Part shown: positions 26,914 through 36,589 of the stretch, one piece after another
Layout: each line of letters opens with the position of its first letter
Numbering within the stretch: the stretch's first letter is position 1
Assembly (NCBI RefSeq): GCF_019703515.2
Contig: NC_059346.1
Coordinates: forward strand, 11,006,501 to 11,070,500
DNA length: 64,000 bases
Source of the DNA: Myxocyprinus asiaticus
Lineage: Eukaryota > Chordata > Actinopteri > Cypriniformes > Catostomidae
Direction of reading: 5' to 3'
Notes under the pieces: model-generated
The model's input: only the letters and a program-made list of their open reading frames with translations
Told to the model about the DNA's origin: nothing
Databases searched by the model: none
Position numbers and translations under genes: made by a program

Positions 26914-29335
26914 CTCCCATTTTCTCCCCAATTTGGAATGCTCAATTCCCAATGCGCTCTAAGTCCTTGTGGTGTCGTAGTGACTTGCCTCAATCCGAGT
27001 GGCAGAGGACAATCTCAGTTGCCTCCGCGTCTGAGACTGTCAATCCGTGCATCTTATCATGTGGCTTGTTGCGCGCGTTACCGTGGAGACGTAGCATGTG
27101 TGGAGGCCTACGCTATTCTCCGCGGCATCCACGCACAACTCACCGCGCGCCCCACCGAGAGCGAGAACCACGAGAGCGACCACGAGGAGGTCACTTTTTG
27201 TGACTCTACCCTCTCTAACAACCGGGCCAATTTGGTTGCTTAGGAGACCTGGTTGGAGTCACTCAGCATGCCCTGGATTCGAACTCGTGACTCTAGGGGT
27301 GGTAGTCAGTGTCAATACTCGCTGAGTTACCCAGGCCCCCCTAACTATACCCCCCTTCTGACTACCAAGCCAACTTTCCTCTCTTTGGAAGCAATCCTAA
27401 CGTGAGGCTGCCTCCGCAAGCGACCGTGTTTCCAAATTCTTAACCCCCAGCACTGCTCTTCCAGCACGTCCTCCCACTTTTACACTGCAAACAGTCATAC
27501 CTCTCGCCATTCCCTCAAATGCTGCTGCTACAGAGCCTCCGCCAGTCTCTAATCACCTTCGCACTCAAATCCTAGCAGGTGCAGACATAGATCTCTCTTC
27601 TCTCCTTTTAAAATCTAAAAATCTGGTAAAGATAGGATAATTTCAATAATCTCCAACTTCCTATCCAATCCAAGTCATACCAAGCGCGATCTCCTTTCCC
27701 TCCTTGGTCACTTAAATTTCACCATGTGCATAATCCCTCAAGGCTGCCCTTTCATTTCTCATCTCTTCTCATTAGCCTCATTCGTCAATTCAATAAACCG
27801 TAACCCTAGACAAATCATGCTATGCGGACTTGCAACTATGGCTAAATTTTCTCAACCACTGGAACGGTCTCACCTTCTTTTTCGATGATTTCATTTCCTC
27901 CCCCAACGACATCCATTTGTACATGGACACAGCCCCGTCCATCGGATTCGGAGGATTCTACCAGGGCCGTCACATCCACCTGGCCCCCCAATCTGATTAA
28001 TTTACCTCCTCACTCAGCTTCCTTCGCCCTGTTCGAACTTCACCCCATCGTGGTAGCAGCCTCCCTATGGGGGCCGGAATAGACTGCTAAAAGCATTTTA
28101 GTCCATTGCGACAACCTAATCACCATCCAGTGCGTCAACAAAGGCAGATCCCGATCTCCAGAATTAGCACCTTTTCTTAGACATCTAACATGGATTTCCA
28201 TCCGCAACCAATTCATAATTAAGGCTGAGCACGTTCCAGGCTCAACAAATCTGATAGCTGACTCTTTCTCTTGCTTTCTCTTCCAGAGAATAAGAACCTT
28301 GGCTCCAGAGTCAACTCCAATCCCATTTTCTCCCTGTTCAGAGCTAAAATTCCATTAAACCACCCACTCAAACTCCTCCATCAAGCATCTCTGGACTCCA
28401 TTCTTCAAGCCATCTCTCCACAAACCCTCCAAACATAATGGAAAGCCTGGAAATTTTTTTTTAAATGTCACGAAACCTACAAACTGCCCTTCCCAGATTT
28501 CTCTCTACTTTCCGTCTCATCCTTCATCTCACATCTCAACCAATCCAAAAGTCTTTATGCTGGGACTATCAAGGGGTACCTGAGCAGCATCCATTTTTTC
28601 CACAAAATTTTCGGCAAAAACTCCTCTTCAATAAACCACCCTCAAATCTCACTGCTAGTCAATGATATCCAAAAAGCCCAACCCACCAGAATCGACACCA
28701 GACAGCCTCTAACCATTGATCTCTTAACCAGATGACTAACCACACTCCGTCGGGGATGCATTTCAGAAAACACCTCCAAAACCCTTGATGCCATGTTTAT
28801 TCTCACTTTTTTCAGTCTCCTTTGCTGCACTGAATTCACCACCACAGCTAAATTCGATTCCAGAATTCATCCCACTATCTCTGATTTGCACAACCTCGAC
28901 AACGATACCATCAGATACCATATTAAACAGAGCAAAGCAGATCAAACCAGAAGAGGGCATTCAATTTATATTTTCAACCTGCCAACCCCCATCCAGCCCT
29001 TTCAATCGCTCGCCCACTACCTGCATTACAGAAGTTCCCAAGACAAAATCCCTCTCGACCCGCTCTCCGTGGATGACAACAACCAGGCAGCATCATGATT
29101 TTGGTTTCAAAAACACCTAAAATCGGTCCTCCTCAAATCTGGTATCCCAGCAAATTTATACTCAATCCATTCTTTTTGCATCACCGCCACAACCACCGCA
29201 GCTCAAAAAGGTCTACCTGAACAGCAAATCCATTCATTTGGCCGATGGTCATCCGATGCGTACAATAGCTACATCCGGAGGTGGCATCAGGTCGACAAGG
29301 GCCTGCTCTCGCCACAGGCAGATCTACCTCCTCCA
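26200..29335 (+). pseudogene. Decayed DIRS-type tyrosine-recombinase retrotransposon
   Basis: In order on the + strand: a gag-like frame from about 26295 (MSLELKPFTSDEVF); a remnant of the end of the reverse transcriptase near 27680-27790 (LLSLLGHLNF, IPQGCPFISHLFSLAS); an RNase H-like block near 27895-27990 (IHLYMDTAPSIGFGGFYQGR); and a tyrosine-recombinase-like domain 28700-29280 with QKGLPEQQIHSFGRWSSDAY at its end. Reading frames shift and contain stops, and most of the reverse transcriptase appears deleted. RNase H followed by a tyrosine recombinase is the DIRS/Ngaro arrangement. Outer limits are approximate because terminal repeats were not identified. It lies in srrm4 intron 3 and is interrupted by a SINE at 26880-27344. 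Confidence 0.75.
26880..27344 (-). mobile_element. tRNA-derived SINE, inserted in the DIRS-type element
   Basis: Minus-strand copy of the SINE family seen at 9991-10382: its head (GGGGGGCCTGGGTAACTCAG in complement) is at the right and the tail, a run of TTTA repeats on the + strand, is at the left. The B-box-like GAGTTCGAATCCAGGG is well preserved. A 13-bp direct repeat CTATACCCCCCTT flanks it at 26867-26879 and 27345-27357, so it inserted after the DIRS-type element was already there. Confidence 0.85.
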
Positions 29336-30417
29336 GGGACAACCAAACTTGTTTACACTCTCTGCACTAAAGGATTACATTAACTTGCGAACTACTGAAT
29401 TATTATGTTTTATTTGTTTGGAGAGGCTTTTGGACACTTGGAGACGTTTTTGTACACAAGGATAAATTATATTTTTAATGCTATAACTTTTGATTTCTTT
29501 GTCGTATTAACACAAACTTTTACTCAGTTACAGGTGACATGTTTGGTAACAAAACAAAAGCTGTTTTTTGGAGCTACCTTATTTATACCCTGAGATATAT
29601 ACTGTCAAATCAGAAAAATAAGACAAAAAGTTCATTTTTGGCTCAGGTTATTATTTTTATTTTTTTATTTTTTTTGCAACAGTTTCTTAGGCTGAGAGTC
29701 TCAGAATTTATCATAATGTATATCATAAAAAAAATTATACCAAAAACCCTTGACCCTCCTTGTTTTTATTTTATTTTTTATTTTATTTTTTATTTTTTTT
29801 TATTTTTTAGTTATAAGCCTTCAATTTTGGGTATGCGACTGAAAAAGGAAATCTTTAAAAACACCCTCAGAGCTTAAAAGGTTAAAGCACTTTATTTTAT
29901 GGTGTGTCTACAATTTATATCCAACAACAGCTTTTCATTTTCATGAGTACATTAGTGAACAATATAAAATGTGTTAGTGTCATAAAGAATCCAAGTGCAT
30001 GATGAATGTAATGACAAGAGCCAGTGAACAGAAGAACTGTTCTCAGCTCTCGTTATGCTTCAAGGGGAATGCATTTGCATTTCTTTAATTTTAGACACTT
30101 GTTTTTTTTGCTGGTGTTTGGGTTTCCCATGCTGGTAGATTCTAGGATTCTATTCTGTTTAAAAGCCTCTCCTATTTTCAAAATGTATGTCAAATGTATA
30201 TATGTAGCTCTTTATTTTCATGCATTATTATTTCTAACTGTAAGATAAATAATTACATAAACAAAAAGGGGGGGGGGGGGTGGTAAGTACCATGAAAGTA
30301 ACCCATACAACTTATGCGCTATATTCTTTGTCTTTGAAACATATTCCAAGAAAATGTCAGAATTTTAATTTATGGGTGAACTATCCCTTTAAGGGTTCCT
30401 GTAAAAGCAAAATGCTG
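29336..30417. other. srrm4 intron 3, AT-rich stretch
   Basis: Very AT-rich sequence with T-rich runs (29650-29810) and a G run at 30269-30280. Near 30370-30395 there is a short end fragment GGGTGAACTATCCCTTTAAG that belongs to the TTAA element family seen at 43121-43784. No gene seen. Confidence 0.55.
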
Positions 30418-30419
30418 TA

Positions 30420-32000
30420 CAGGTGCATCTCAATAAATTAGAATGTCGTGGAAAAGTTCATTTATTTCAGTAATTCAACTTAAATTGTGAAACTCGTGTA
30501 TTAAATAAATTCAATGCACACAGACTGAAGTAGTTTAAGTCTTTGGTTCTTTTAATTGTGATGATTTTGGCTCACATTTAACAAAAACCCACCAATTCAC
30601 TATCTCAACAAATTAGAATACATCATAAGACCAATAAAAAAAACATTTTTAGTGAATTGTTGGCCTTCTGGAAAGTATGTTCATTTACTGTATATGTACT
30701 CAATACTTGGTAGGGGCTGCTTTTGCTTTAATTACTGCCTCAATTCGGCGTGGCATGGAGGTGATCAGTTTGTGGCACTGCTGAGGTGGTATGGAAGCCC
30801 AGGTTTCTTTGACAGTGGCCTTCAGCTCATCTGCATTTTTTGGTCTCTTGTTTCTCATTTTCCTCTTGACAATACCCCATAGATTCTCTATGGGGTTCAG
30901 GTCTGGTGAGTTTGCTGGCCAGTCAAGCACACCAACACCATGGTCATTTAACCAACTTTTGGTGCTTTTGGCAGTGTGGGCAGGTGCCAAATCCTGCTGG
31001 AAAATGAAATCAGCATCTTTAAAAAGCTGGTCAGCAGAAGGAAGCATGAAGTGCTCCAAAATTTCTTGGTAAACGGGTGCAGTGACTTTGGTTTTCAAAA
31101 AACACAATGGACCAACACCAGCAGATGACATTGCACCCCAAATCATCACAGACTGTGGAAACTTAACACTGGACTTCAAGCAACTTGGGCTATGAGCTTC
31201 TCCACCCTTCCTCCAGACTCTAGGACCTTGGTTTCCAAATGAAATACAAAACTTGCTCTCATCTGAAAAGAGGACTTTGGACCACTGGGCAACAGTCCAG
31301 TTCTTCTTCTCCTTAGCCCAGGTAAGACGCCTCTGACGTTGTCTGTGGTTCAGGAGTGGCTTGACAAGAGGAATACGACAACTGTAGCCAAATTCCTTGA
31401 CATGTCTGTGTGTGGTGGCTCTTGATGCCTTGACCCCAGCCTCAGTCCATTCCTTGTGAAGTTCACCCAAATTCTTGAATCGATTTTGCTTGACAATCAT
31501 AAGGCTGCGGTTCTCTCGGTTGGTTGTGCATCTTTTTCTTCAACACTTTTTCCTTCCACTCAACTTTCTGTTAACATGCTTGGATGCAGCACTCTGTGAA
31601 CAGCCAGCTTCTTTGGCAATGAATGTTTGTGGCTTACCCTCCTTGTGAAGGGTGTCAATGATTGTCTTCTGGACAACTGTCAGATCAGCAGTCTTCCCCA
31701 TGATTTTGTAGCCTAGTGAACCAAACTGAGAGACCATTTTGAAGGCTCAGGAAACCTTTGCAGGTGTTTTGAGTTGATTAGCTGATTGGCATGTCAAAAT
31801 ATTCTAATTTTTTGAGATAGTGAATTGGTGGGTTTTTGTTAAATGTGAGCCAAAATCATCACAATTAAAAGAACCAAAGACTTAAACTACTTCAGTCTGT
31901 GTGCATTGAATTTATTTAATACACGAGTTTCACAATTTGAGTTGAATTACTGAAATAAATGCACTTTTCCACGACATTCTAATTTATTGAGATGCACCTG
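30420..32000 (-). mobile_element. Full-length Tc1 element with IR/DR ends
   Basis: Inverted repeats of about 201 bp (30420-30620 and 31800-32000) start with CAGGTGCATCTCAATAAATT on both sides. TA duplications flank it at 30418-30419 and 32001-32002. Each inverted repeat carries an outer and an inner copy of a TCTCAAyAAATTAGAAT-like motif, the IR/DR layout of fish Tc1 transposons. Over the first 120 bp the two ends differ at about two positions, which suggests recent insertion. It occupies the 3' end of srrm4 intron 3. Confidence 0.95.
30700..31737 (-). pseudogene. Tc1 transposase with one internal stop codon
   Basis: The frame runs from the start at 31737 (or the inner Met of MGKTADLTVVQK) to the stop at 30700, about 345 codons, the usual Tc1 size. 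A single in-frame TGA at 31540-31542 splits it; no frameshift was seen. The N-terminal part has a helix-turn-helix (FIAKEAGCSQSAASKHVNRK). The C-terminal part has the catalytic triad: Asp in LFSDESKF, Asp in FQQDLAPAH, Glu in NPIENLW, with 34 residues between the last two (DD34E). Because of the stop, this copy probably makes no full transposase, though a downstream start could give a catalytic fragment without DNA-binding domain. Confidence 0.9.
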
Positions 32001-32038
32001 TATGTGTTTTAGCTAAATGTGGCTATGTTTGATCACAG

Positions 32039-32113
32039 GTCTCCCTCCTGCAGTCCATCTCCTGTGAGGAAGAAAAAGAAAAAGAAGAGCTCAAAGAAAA
32101 GGAAGCGACATAG
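32039..32113 (+). CDS. srrm4: srrm4 exon 4
   Basis: 75 nt, acceptor TTTGATCACAG and donor TAG|GTAGTG. It reads SPSCSPSPVRKKKKKKSSKK followed by RKRHR and aligns almost residue for residue with the human YSPSPVKKKKKKSSKK block, making it the best single anchor for srrm4 in the N-terminal half. The pyrimidine tract upstream is weak, and the Tc1 element ends only 38 nt before the exon. Confidence 0.95.
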   Translation, partial: VSLLQSISCEEEKEKEELKEKEAT

Positions 32114-32231
32114 GTAGTGACTGATTTTCACCTCAGGTCATGTTTAGATGTTTGTTTTGGGCACGCTTTGTTGTTGTGATGTGTTTGTTTTGTCACTGCT
32201 GCCTCTAAAGTCAGCTCTTTTTTGCCTCCAG

Positions 32232-32258
32232 GTCTGCTTCAAGGAAGGGGAGGCACAG
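32232..32258 (+). CDS. srrm4: srrm4 exon 5, a 27-nt microexon
   Basis: The exon lies between TTTTTTGCCTCCAG and the donor CAG|GTACAT and adds nine residues (SASRKGRH with split Arg codons at both sides). Human has RSFSKKRRH at the same place. Introns on both sides are short (118 and 206 nt). Its acceptor region contains UGC motifs at 32197-32202 (TGCTGC) and 32223-32225, the kind of site SRRM4 recognises upstream of target microexons. Inclusion level cannot be told from sequence. Confidence 0.9.
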
Positions 32259-32464
32259 GTACATTATATATTTATGTAATATTTTGTCGTTTTGAATACT
32301 TTTTCCAAAGATATAGTGGCTTTCTAGTGTGCCACAATGCTTTTCACACAGTATCTGCACATTATTGCTAATGATTTGAAGTCCCAAAAATGCTATTACT
32401 GTATGTTGTGTATGCCTCTCTTTAATTTAAACACAATCAATAAAAAAAATGTTTTTCTTTACAG

Positions 32465-32515
32465 TGGCTCGAGTCCCAGGCATAAAAGGAAGGAGGACAA
32501 AAAACATAAAAAGAG
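32465..32515 (+). CDS. srrm4: srrm4 exon 6
   Basis: 51 nt, acceptor TTTTTCTTTACAG and donor GAG|GTCAGT. It reads GSSPRHKRKEDKKHKKR, matching the human SSSSPKSKRRDEKRHKK block. Phase-symmetric like its neighbours. Confidence 0.93.
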
Positions 32516-33024
32516 GTCAGTCATTTCAAAATGAGTCTTAATAATTAAAAACACATTTACACTTCAGTTGAAAGTATTCAAGCACTGACAGTTTATGTAG
32601 TTATATTCAGGTACTGTACCTCTGTGATTTATCCTTTATTCTCAGAAGCGCAATGCATGCTACACCGTAAAGCACCTACACGACCTCTCATGCACAAGAA
32701 TCACATTTTATAGATTAGATTACTTTGTATTGACAGCCACTCTGTAGTGTACCTCAGCTCCTCTCAGAGCGTGCTATTTGGCTGCTTTTGCCGAGTGGTC
32801 TCTCAGACAGAAGGAGGGCCGGTGTTTTGTAAGAGCAGCTCCTCACTGAAACAGGCAAACAGCCAGAGAGACAGAAACATAAACTAATTTCATGGTGCTA
32901 ATCTACTACACACACAGCCAGAAAAGAAAAGCCTTACTGGGCTTCTGATCATCCAGAATGTGCAGTTCTTATGTGTGGGTGAAAATTGCTCTTAATTCCT
33001 TGTCCCGTGTAACTAAATTGCAGT
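32516..33024. other. srrm4 intron 6, proximal part
   Basis: Plain intron sequence. No repeat or reading frame recognised. Confidence 0.55.
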
Positions 33025-33560
33025 TAAAGGTGCATTCAGTAATTTGGGGCTAATTTAAAAAGTTTTATACATTAACAAATTAACTGTGTTTTTGTGAAGA
33101 GTGATCTGAATGGTGTACACTCACATGAGATGAAAATTGTACTCTAGTAGTTTTCTATTAGAAGTGTTTTTGTTATACATGGTGCGGATGTTGAAATGAC
33201 ATGGACCACTGTGTTTCACTAAACGTTCAAGAAGAAAATCCTTGTGCTCATTCACTGCCGCCTATGTAGATACGCGTGTCTATGCTTAGCACAGTGTTGT
33301 TTGGTGACGCGAAGAGCGAAAAAAACACAATGGAACATACTTATTATCATGCTTTAGAAGCGGAGACAACAGGAGATTCAGTAGCTGTACTGCCGAAGAA
33401 GCAAAAAAGGTCTGAAGCAAAAAGACAGAAAGACCAGCAAAGACAAAAAAACTAGAGTAAACATCGCTACGGCATACACAAGGTGGAAAGATTTGATGAT
33501 GGAGAAAAACCTGAGTAGTGATGCTAATGTTGCTTTTTTTTGTTTTGTTGGACAGGTAAG
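33025..33560 (+). pseudogene. Decayed mobile-element-like fragment with a broken basic reading frame
   Basis: The segment opens with TTAAAGGTGCATTCAGTAAT, resembling TTAA-type element ends. From the ATG at 33331 a frame rich in Lys, Arg and Gln (LPKKQKRSEAKRQKDQQRQK) runs to a TAG. A one-base shift in an A run just before the stop opens a second frame reading TRVNIATAYTRWKDLMMEKN. A basic helix followed by a TRVNI...RW motif is something I recall from uncharacterised, element-associated teleost proteins. A GTAAG follows at about 33557. Function not known; right limit uncertain. Confidence 0.4.
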
Positions 33561-34850
33561 AAATTATTAATTGTTTAGACCACTCTCTAAAATAGTATCA
33601 ATGGAATTTACAGAAAACTCATACAAGTTTCCCTCTAACTTTCTTTCAAATTATGTGTGTAGTCAACGTATGTTAGTAATGGACAGTTTTCAGCAGTGTT
33701 TACAAACGCAACTGGAAAGCAACGTGTAATTTTATTTTATTTGTTATCACAGCTATAGTAAGGGGGGCCCGTCTACCTCCACCTCTATGAAATGGCATAA
33801 GTCTTCATTCGTTTAGTAGCTTGGCACAGCGACTGCTGTGGATTTTGTGTAAACCATGACATTGGTTTGCTTGGAAACAAAACAAGTTCTTCAAATACAG
33901 TATTAGCATGGACATGCTAAATTTGATCATCAAAAACAATTCTAATCTTTCCTTCACCTTGACATTCTCTATCGCTAGATAACTAAGGTTTTGTTGTTGA
34001 GGGTGAATAAGGAAATAGTCAGGACATGTTAGCTGTAAATTAGTTTATTTCAGCTGATATTACTGTTAATTATAATACTGTTATACTGTTATTTGTCTTC
34101 CACCACATTCTATCCATATAGGGAGTGGTGGTGCTTATAAACCTTTATGCTTCATTTCCCTTAACATCTGAGTAAGTGTTAAAACTGTTAATGCTCTTAG
34201 AACAAATTTTCAACCAGTTACTTCCACAAATAAAGTTAAAGTCAACAAGAAATGTACCATATTTACTTTCTTTATACACATTTTTTTGTTCTTAACCAAT
34301 GTTATTACAGAAAAAAATGTCTACGGAATCTTTCAAAACTTGAAATGACTTTACTTTTCAGTTGACATCACCTTTGTAAAGTTAATGCAGTAATTTAATG
34401 GCGGTTAATATTAATGTAATAAAGGTTACAGCGATAAAAGAAAATAATGACAAATACGTCGAGACGTCGCGTCGCGGCTATGACACGGCACAGGTATCAA
34501 ACACAGGGCACGCCGATGCGGTTCAGGTTGCAGACAGTACACAAAAGTTACCAAGGTTGTTCCCTTCTTCAAAAATGAAGAACACTAAAGTAAATAATCT
34601 ATGTCCTTTGATAATGATTTGGGCTGAATTTAATGGAAAATATGCTCCGTGGTGCGGCAGAAATTTGAGCAGCCTCTGGAGTCGTAGCTGGGCTCTACTG
34701 ACAGACGGCGAGTGGCGGCGGCGGTGTGCGTACCTTCATTGAAAACAGTTGTTACAAATTTTAGAACGCGCCATGTCATCCGCCAGACGCATCCGGTGTG
34801 CGACCCCCTTAAGACACCAACTCGGTTCCCAGCAGGGGAAAAGGCTCAAA
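33561..34850. other. srrm4 intron 6, middle part
   Basis: Intron sequence that becomes CpG-richer at 34440-34840 (several CGTCGAGACGTCGCG-like words), probably the remains of a mobile element, possibly the same one as at 33025. No intact gene could be supported. Confidence 0.45.
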
Positions 34851-34852
34851 TA

Positions 34853-35385
34853 CACTATATGGCCAAAAGTTTGTGGACACCCCCTTCTAATTAACGAATT
34901 TGGTTACTCCGTTAAATCCAGTAAAGAAGATTCTTAATGTTTCTTTATGTAATGGCTTGGGCTTTGTGTGCTTCCAAATTTGTGGCAACTGTTTGGGGAC
35001 AGCCCTTTTCTGTTCCAGCATGACAATGCCCCTGTGAACAAAGTGAGGTCCATAAAGAAATGGTTTACTGTGTCTGGCGTGGAAGAAATTGACTGGCCTG
35101 CACAAAGCCCAGACCTGAACTCCACTGATCACTTTTGGGGTGAACTGGAACAGCAACTGTGAGTCAGGCCCCATCGACCAACATCAGTTCCTGACCTCAC
35201 TGATAGCCTTGTGTCTGAATGAGAGCAAGTCCCTGCAGCCATGTTACTACATACAGTATAGTGGAAAGCCTTCCCAAAAGAGTGGAAGCTGTTATTACAG
35301 CAAAGGGGGAAATTGATGCCTAAGGTTTTGAAATCAAATGTTCATCAAGCACATATGGTGTCCACAAACTTTTGGCCATATAGTG
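34853..35385 (+). mobile_element. Internally deleted Tc1-type element
   Basis: Ends CACTATATGGCCAAAAGTTT and, in complement, the same sequence at the right; TA flanks at 34851-34852 and 35386-35387. About 533 bp, so most of the transposase is gone. Around 34968-35162 a fragment of its C-terminal half remains (FQHDNAP, WPAQSPDLN, then STDHFWGELE). The usual catalytic Glu of NPIEHLW has been replaced (TDH), and the helix-turn-helix region is missing. Confidence 0.85.
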
Positions 35386-35561
35386 TAAATAAAAGGTCTA
35401 ATTCCTGAGACAAAATTTTCATCCTCTCCACAATCAACTGTAAATTTGCATTAATGTTTGGCTCTATTCTGATCTGGAAGGCCCATTTGTCATCCAATCA
35501 ATTCCCAATGAATAAAGTCCCATCCTAAATTTTTTTTCTAATTGAATGTTGTAAAATGGGT

Positions 35562-35964
35562 CTACCACCCCTGGAGTTCGCTAGTTCAAATCCCAGGGCG
35601 TGCTGAGTGACTCCAGCCAGGTCTCCTAAGCAACCAAATTGGCCCGGTTGCTAGGGAGGGTAGAGTCACATGGGGTAACCTCCTCGTGGTCGCTATAATG
35701 TGGTACGTTCTCGGTGGGGTGCGTGGTGAGTTGTGCATGGATGCCGCGGTGGATAGCATGAAGCCTCCACACGCGCTATGTCTCCGTGGCAACGTGCTCA
35801 ACAAGCCACGTGATAAGATGCGCGGGTTGACGGTCTCAGACGCGGAGGCAGCTGGGATTCGTCCTCCGCCACCCGGATGGAGGCGAATCACTACGCAACC
35901 ACGAGGATTTAAAAGCACATTGGGAATTGGGCATGCCAAATTGGGAGAAAAAGGTTTTTTTTTT
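35562..35964 (+). mobile_element. tRNA-derived SINE, 5'-truncated
   Basis: Same family as 9991-10382, but it begins at TCTACCACCCCTGGAGTTCG, so the A box is missing while a B-box-like GTTCAAATCCCAGGG remains. It contains the CTCCTCGTGGTCGCTATAAT block and ends in AAGG plus a T run. Flanking AAATGGGT repeats (35554-35561 and 35965-35972) support a target duplication of about 8 bp. Confidence 0.75.
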
Positions 35965-36514
35965 AAATGGGTTGTGTAAAATTCATGTTGAATTCCTTGC
36001 ACAATAAATTGATCTCTATGAGAATGTACAGATAAAAAAGCTGCTGTATAAAGTGTATTAATTAAACTCAGTCCATTATAAATGTTCTACTGTTTGTTTA
36101 GTTTGTTGGGCAACTGAATTCAGTTTTGAACTTTAATTGAAATCGCTCTGCAATCTCATGTGAATCTGTACTCTGTGACTAAACTGTCTCAATGTCAGAC
36201 TCAATTAACACAATTTATCATGTGCCACATTAAATTATTACACTTCAGAGACACTCACATAAAAAGCTCTGACTGTTGTGGGGGGTGTTATGTCATGTTT
36301 TTTATTGTCTTATGGCAGCATAATTACACTCTCTCCTTAATCCCTCTTCATCTCTCTGTCACTTCTATTATAATATACAGTAAGTTAAGAGAAGATACAG
36401 TATGTGTAATATTAATGTACAAATTTCAAGCCTTGTGCTACTGTCTGAGTGCACAACAGCAGAAAAGGAGGGTGAGAAAACTCTTTTCTTGAATGTCTAT
36501 TGGTTACCTTTCAG

Positions 36515-36589
36515 GTCAAGGAGCCACTCTCATCGTAAACACCGGCACCGGAAAGCAGAAATTAGGAGTTCCTCCTGCATGGAAAACAG
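36515..36589 (+). CDS. srrm4: srrm4 exon 7
   Basis: 75 nt, acceptor TTACCTTTCAG and donor CAG|GTACAG. It reads SRSHSHRKHRHRKAEIRSSS then CMENR. Human has RPRKSHRHRHHR followed by RPSSCESR here, so the His/Arg-rich block and the SSC-E motif are conserved. Confidence 0.93.

Noticed and set aside
26295..27325. Long overlapping frames (up to 234 codons) as host genes
   Set aside because: They run through the DIRS-type element and into the inverted SINE, are proline/serine-rich by composition, and have no splice pattern fitting a host gene.
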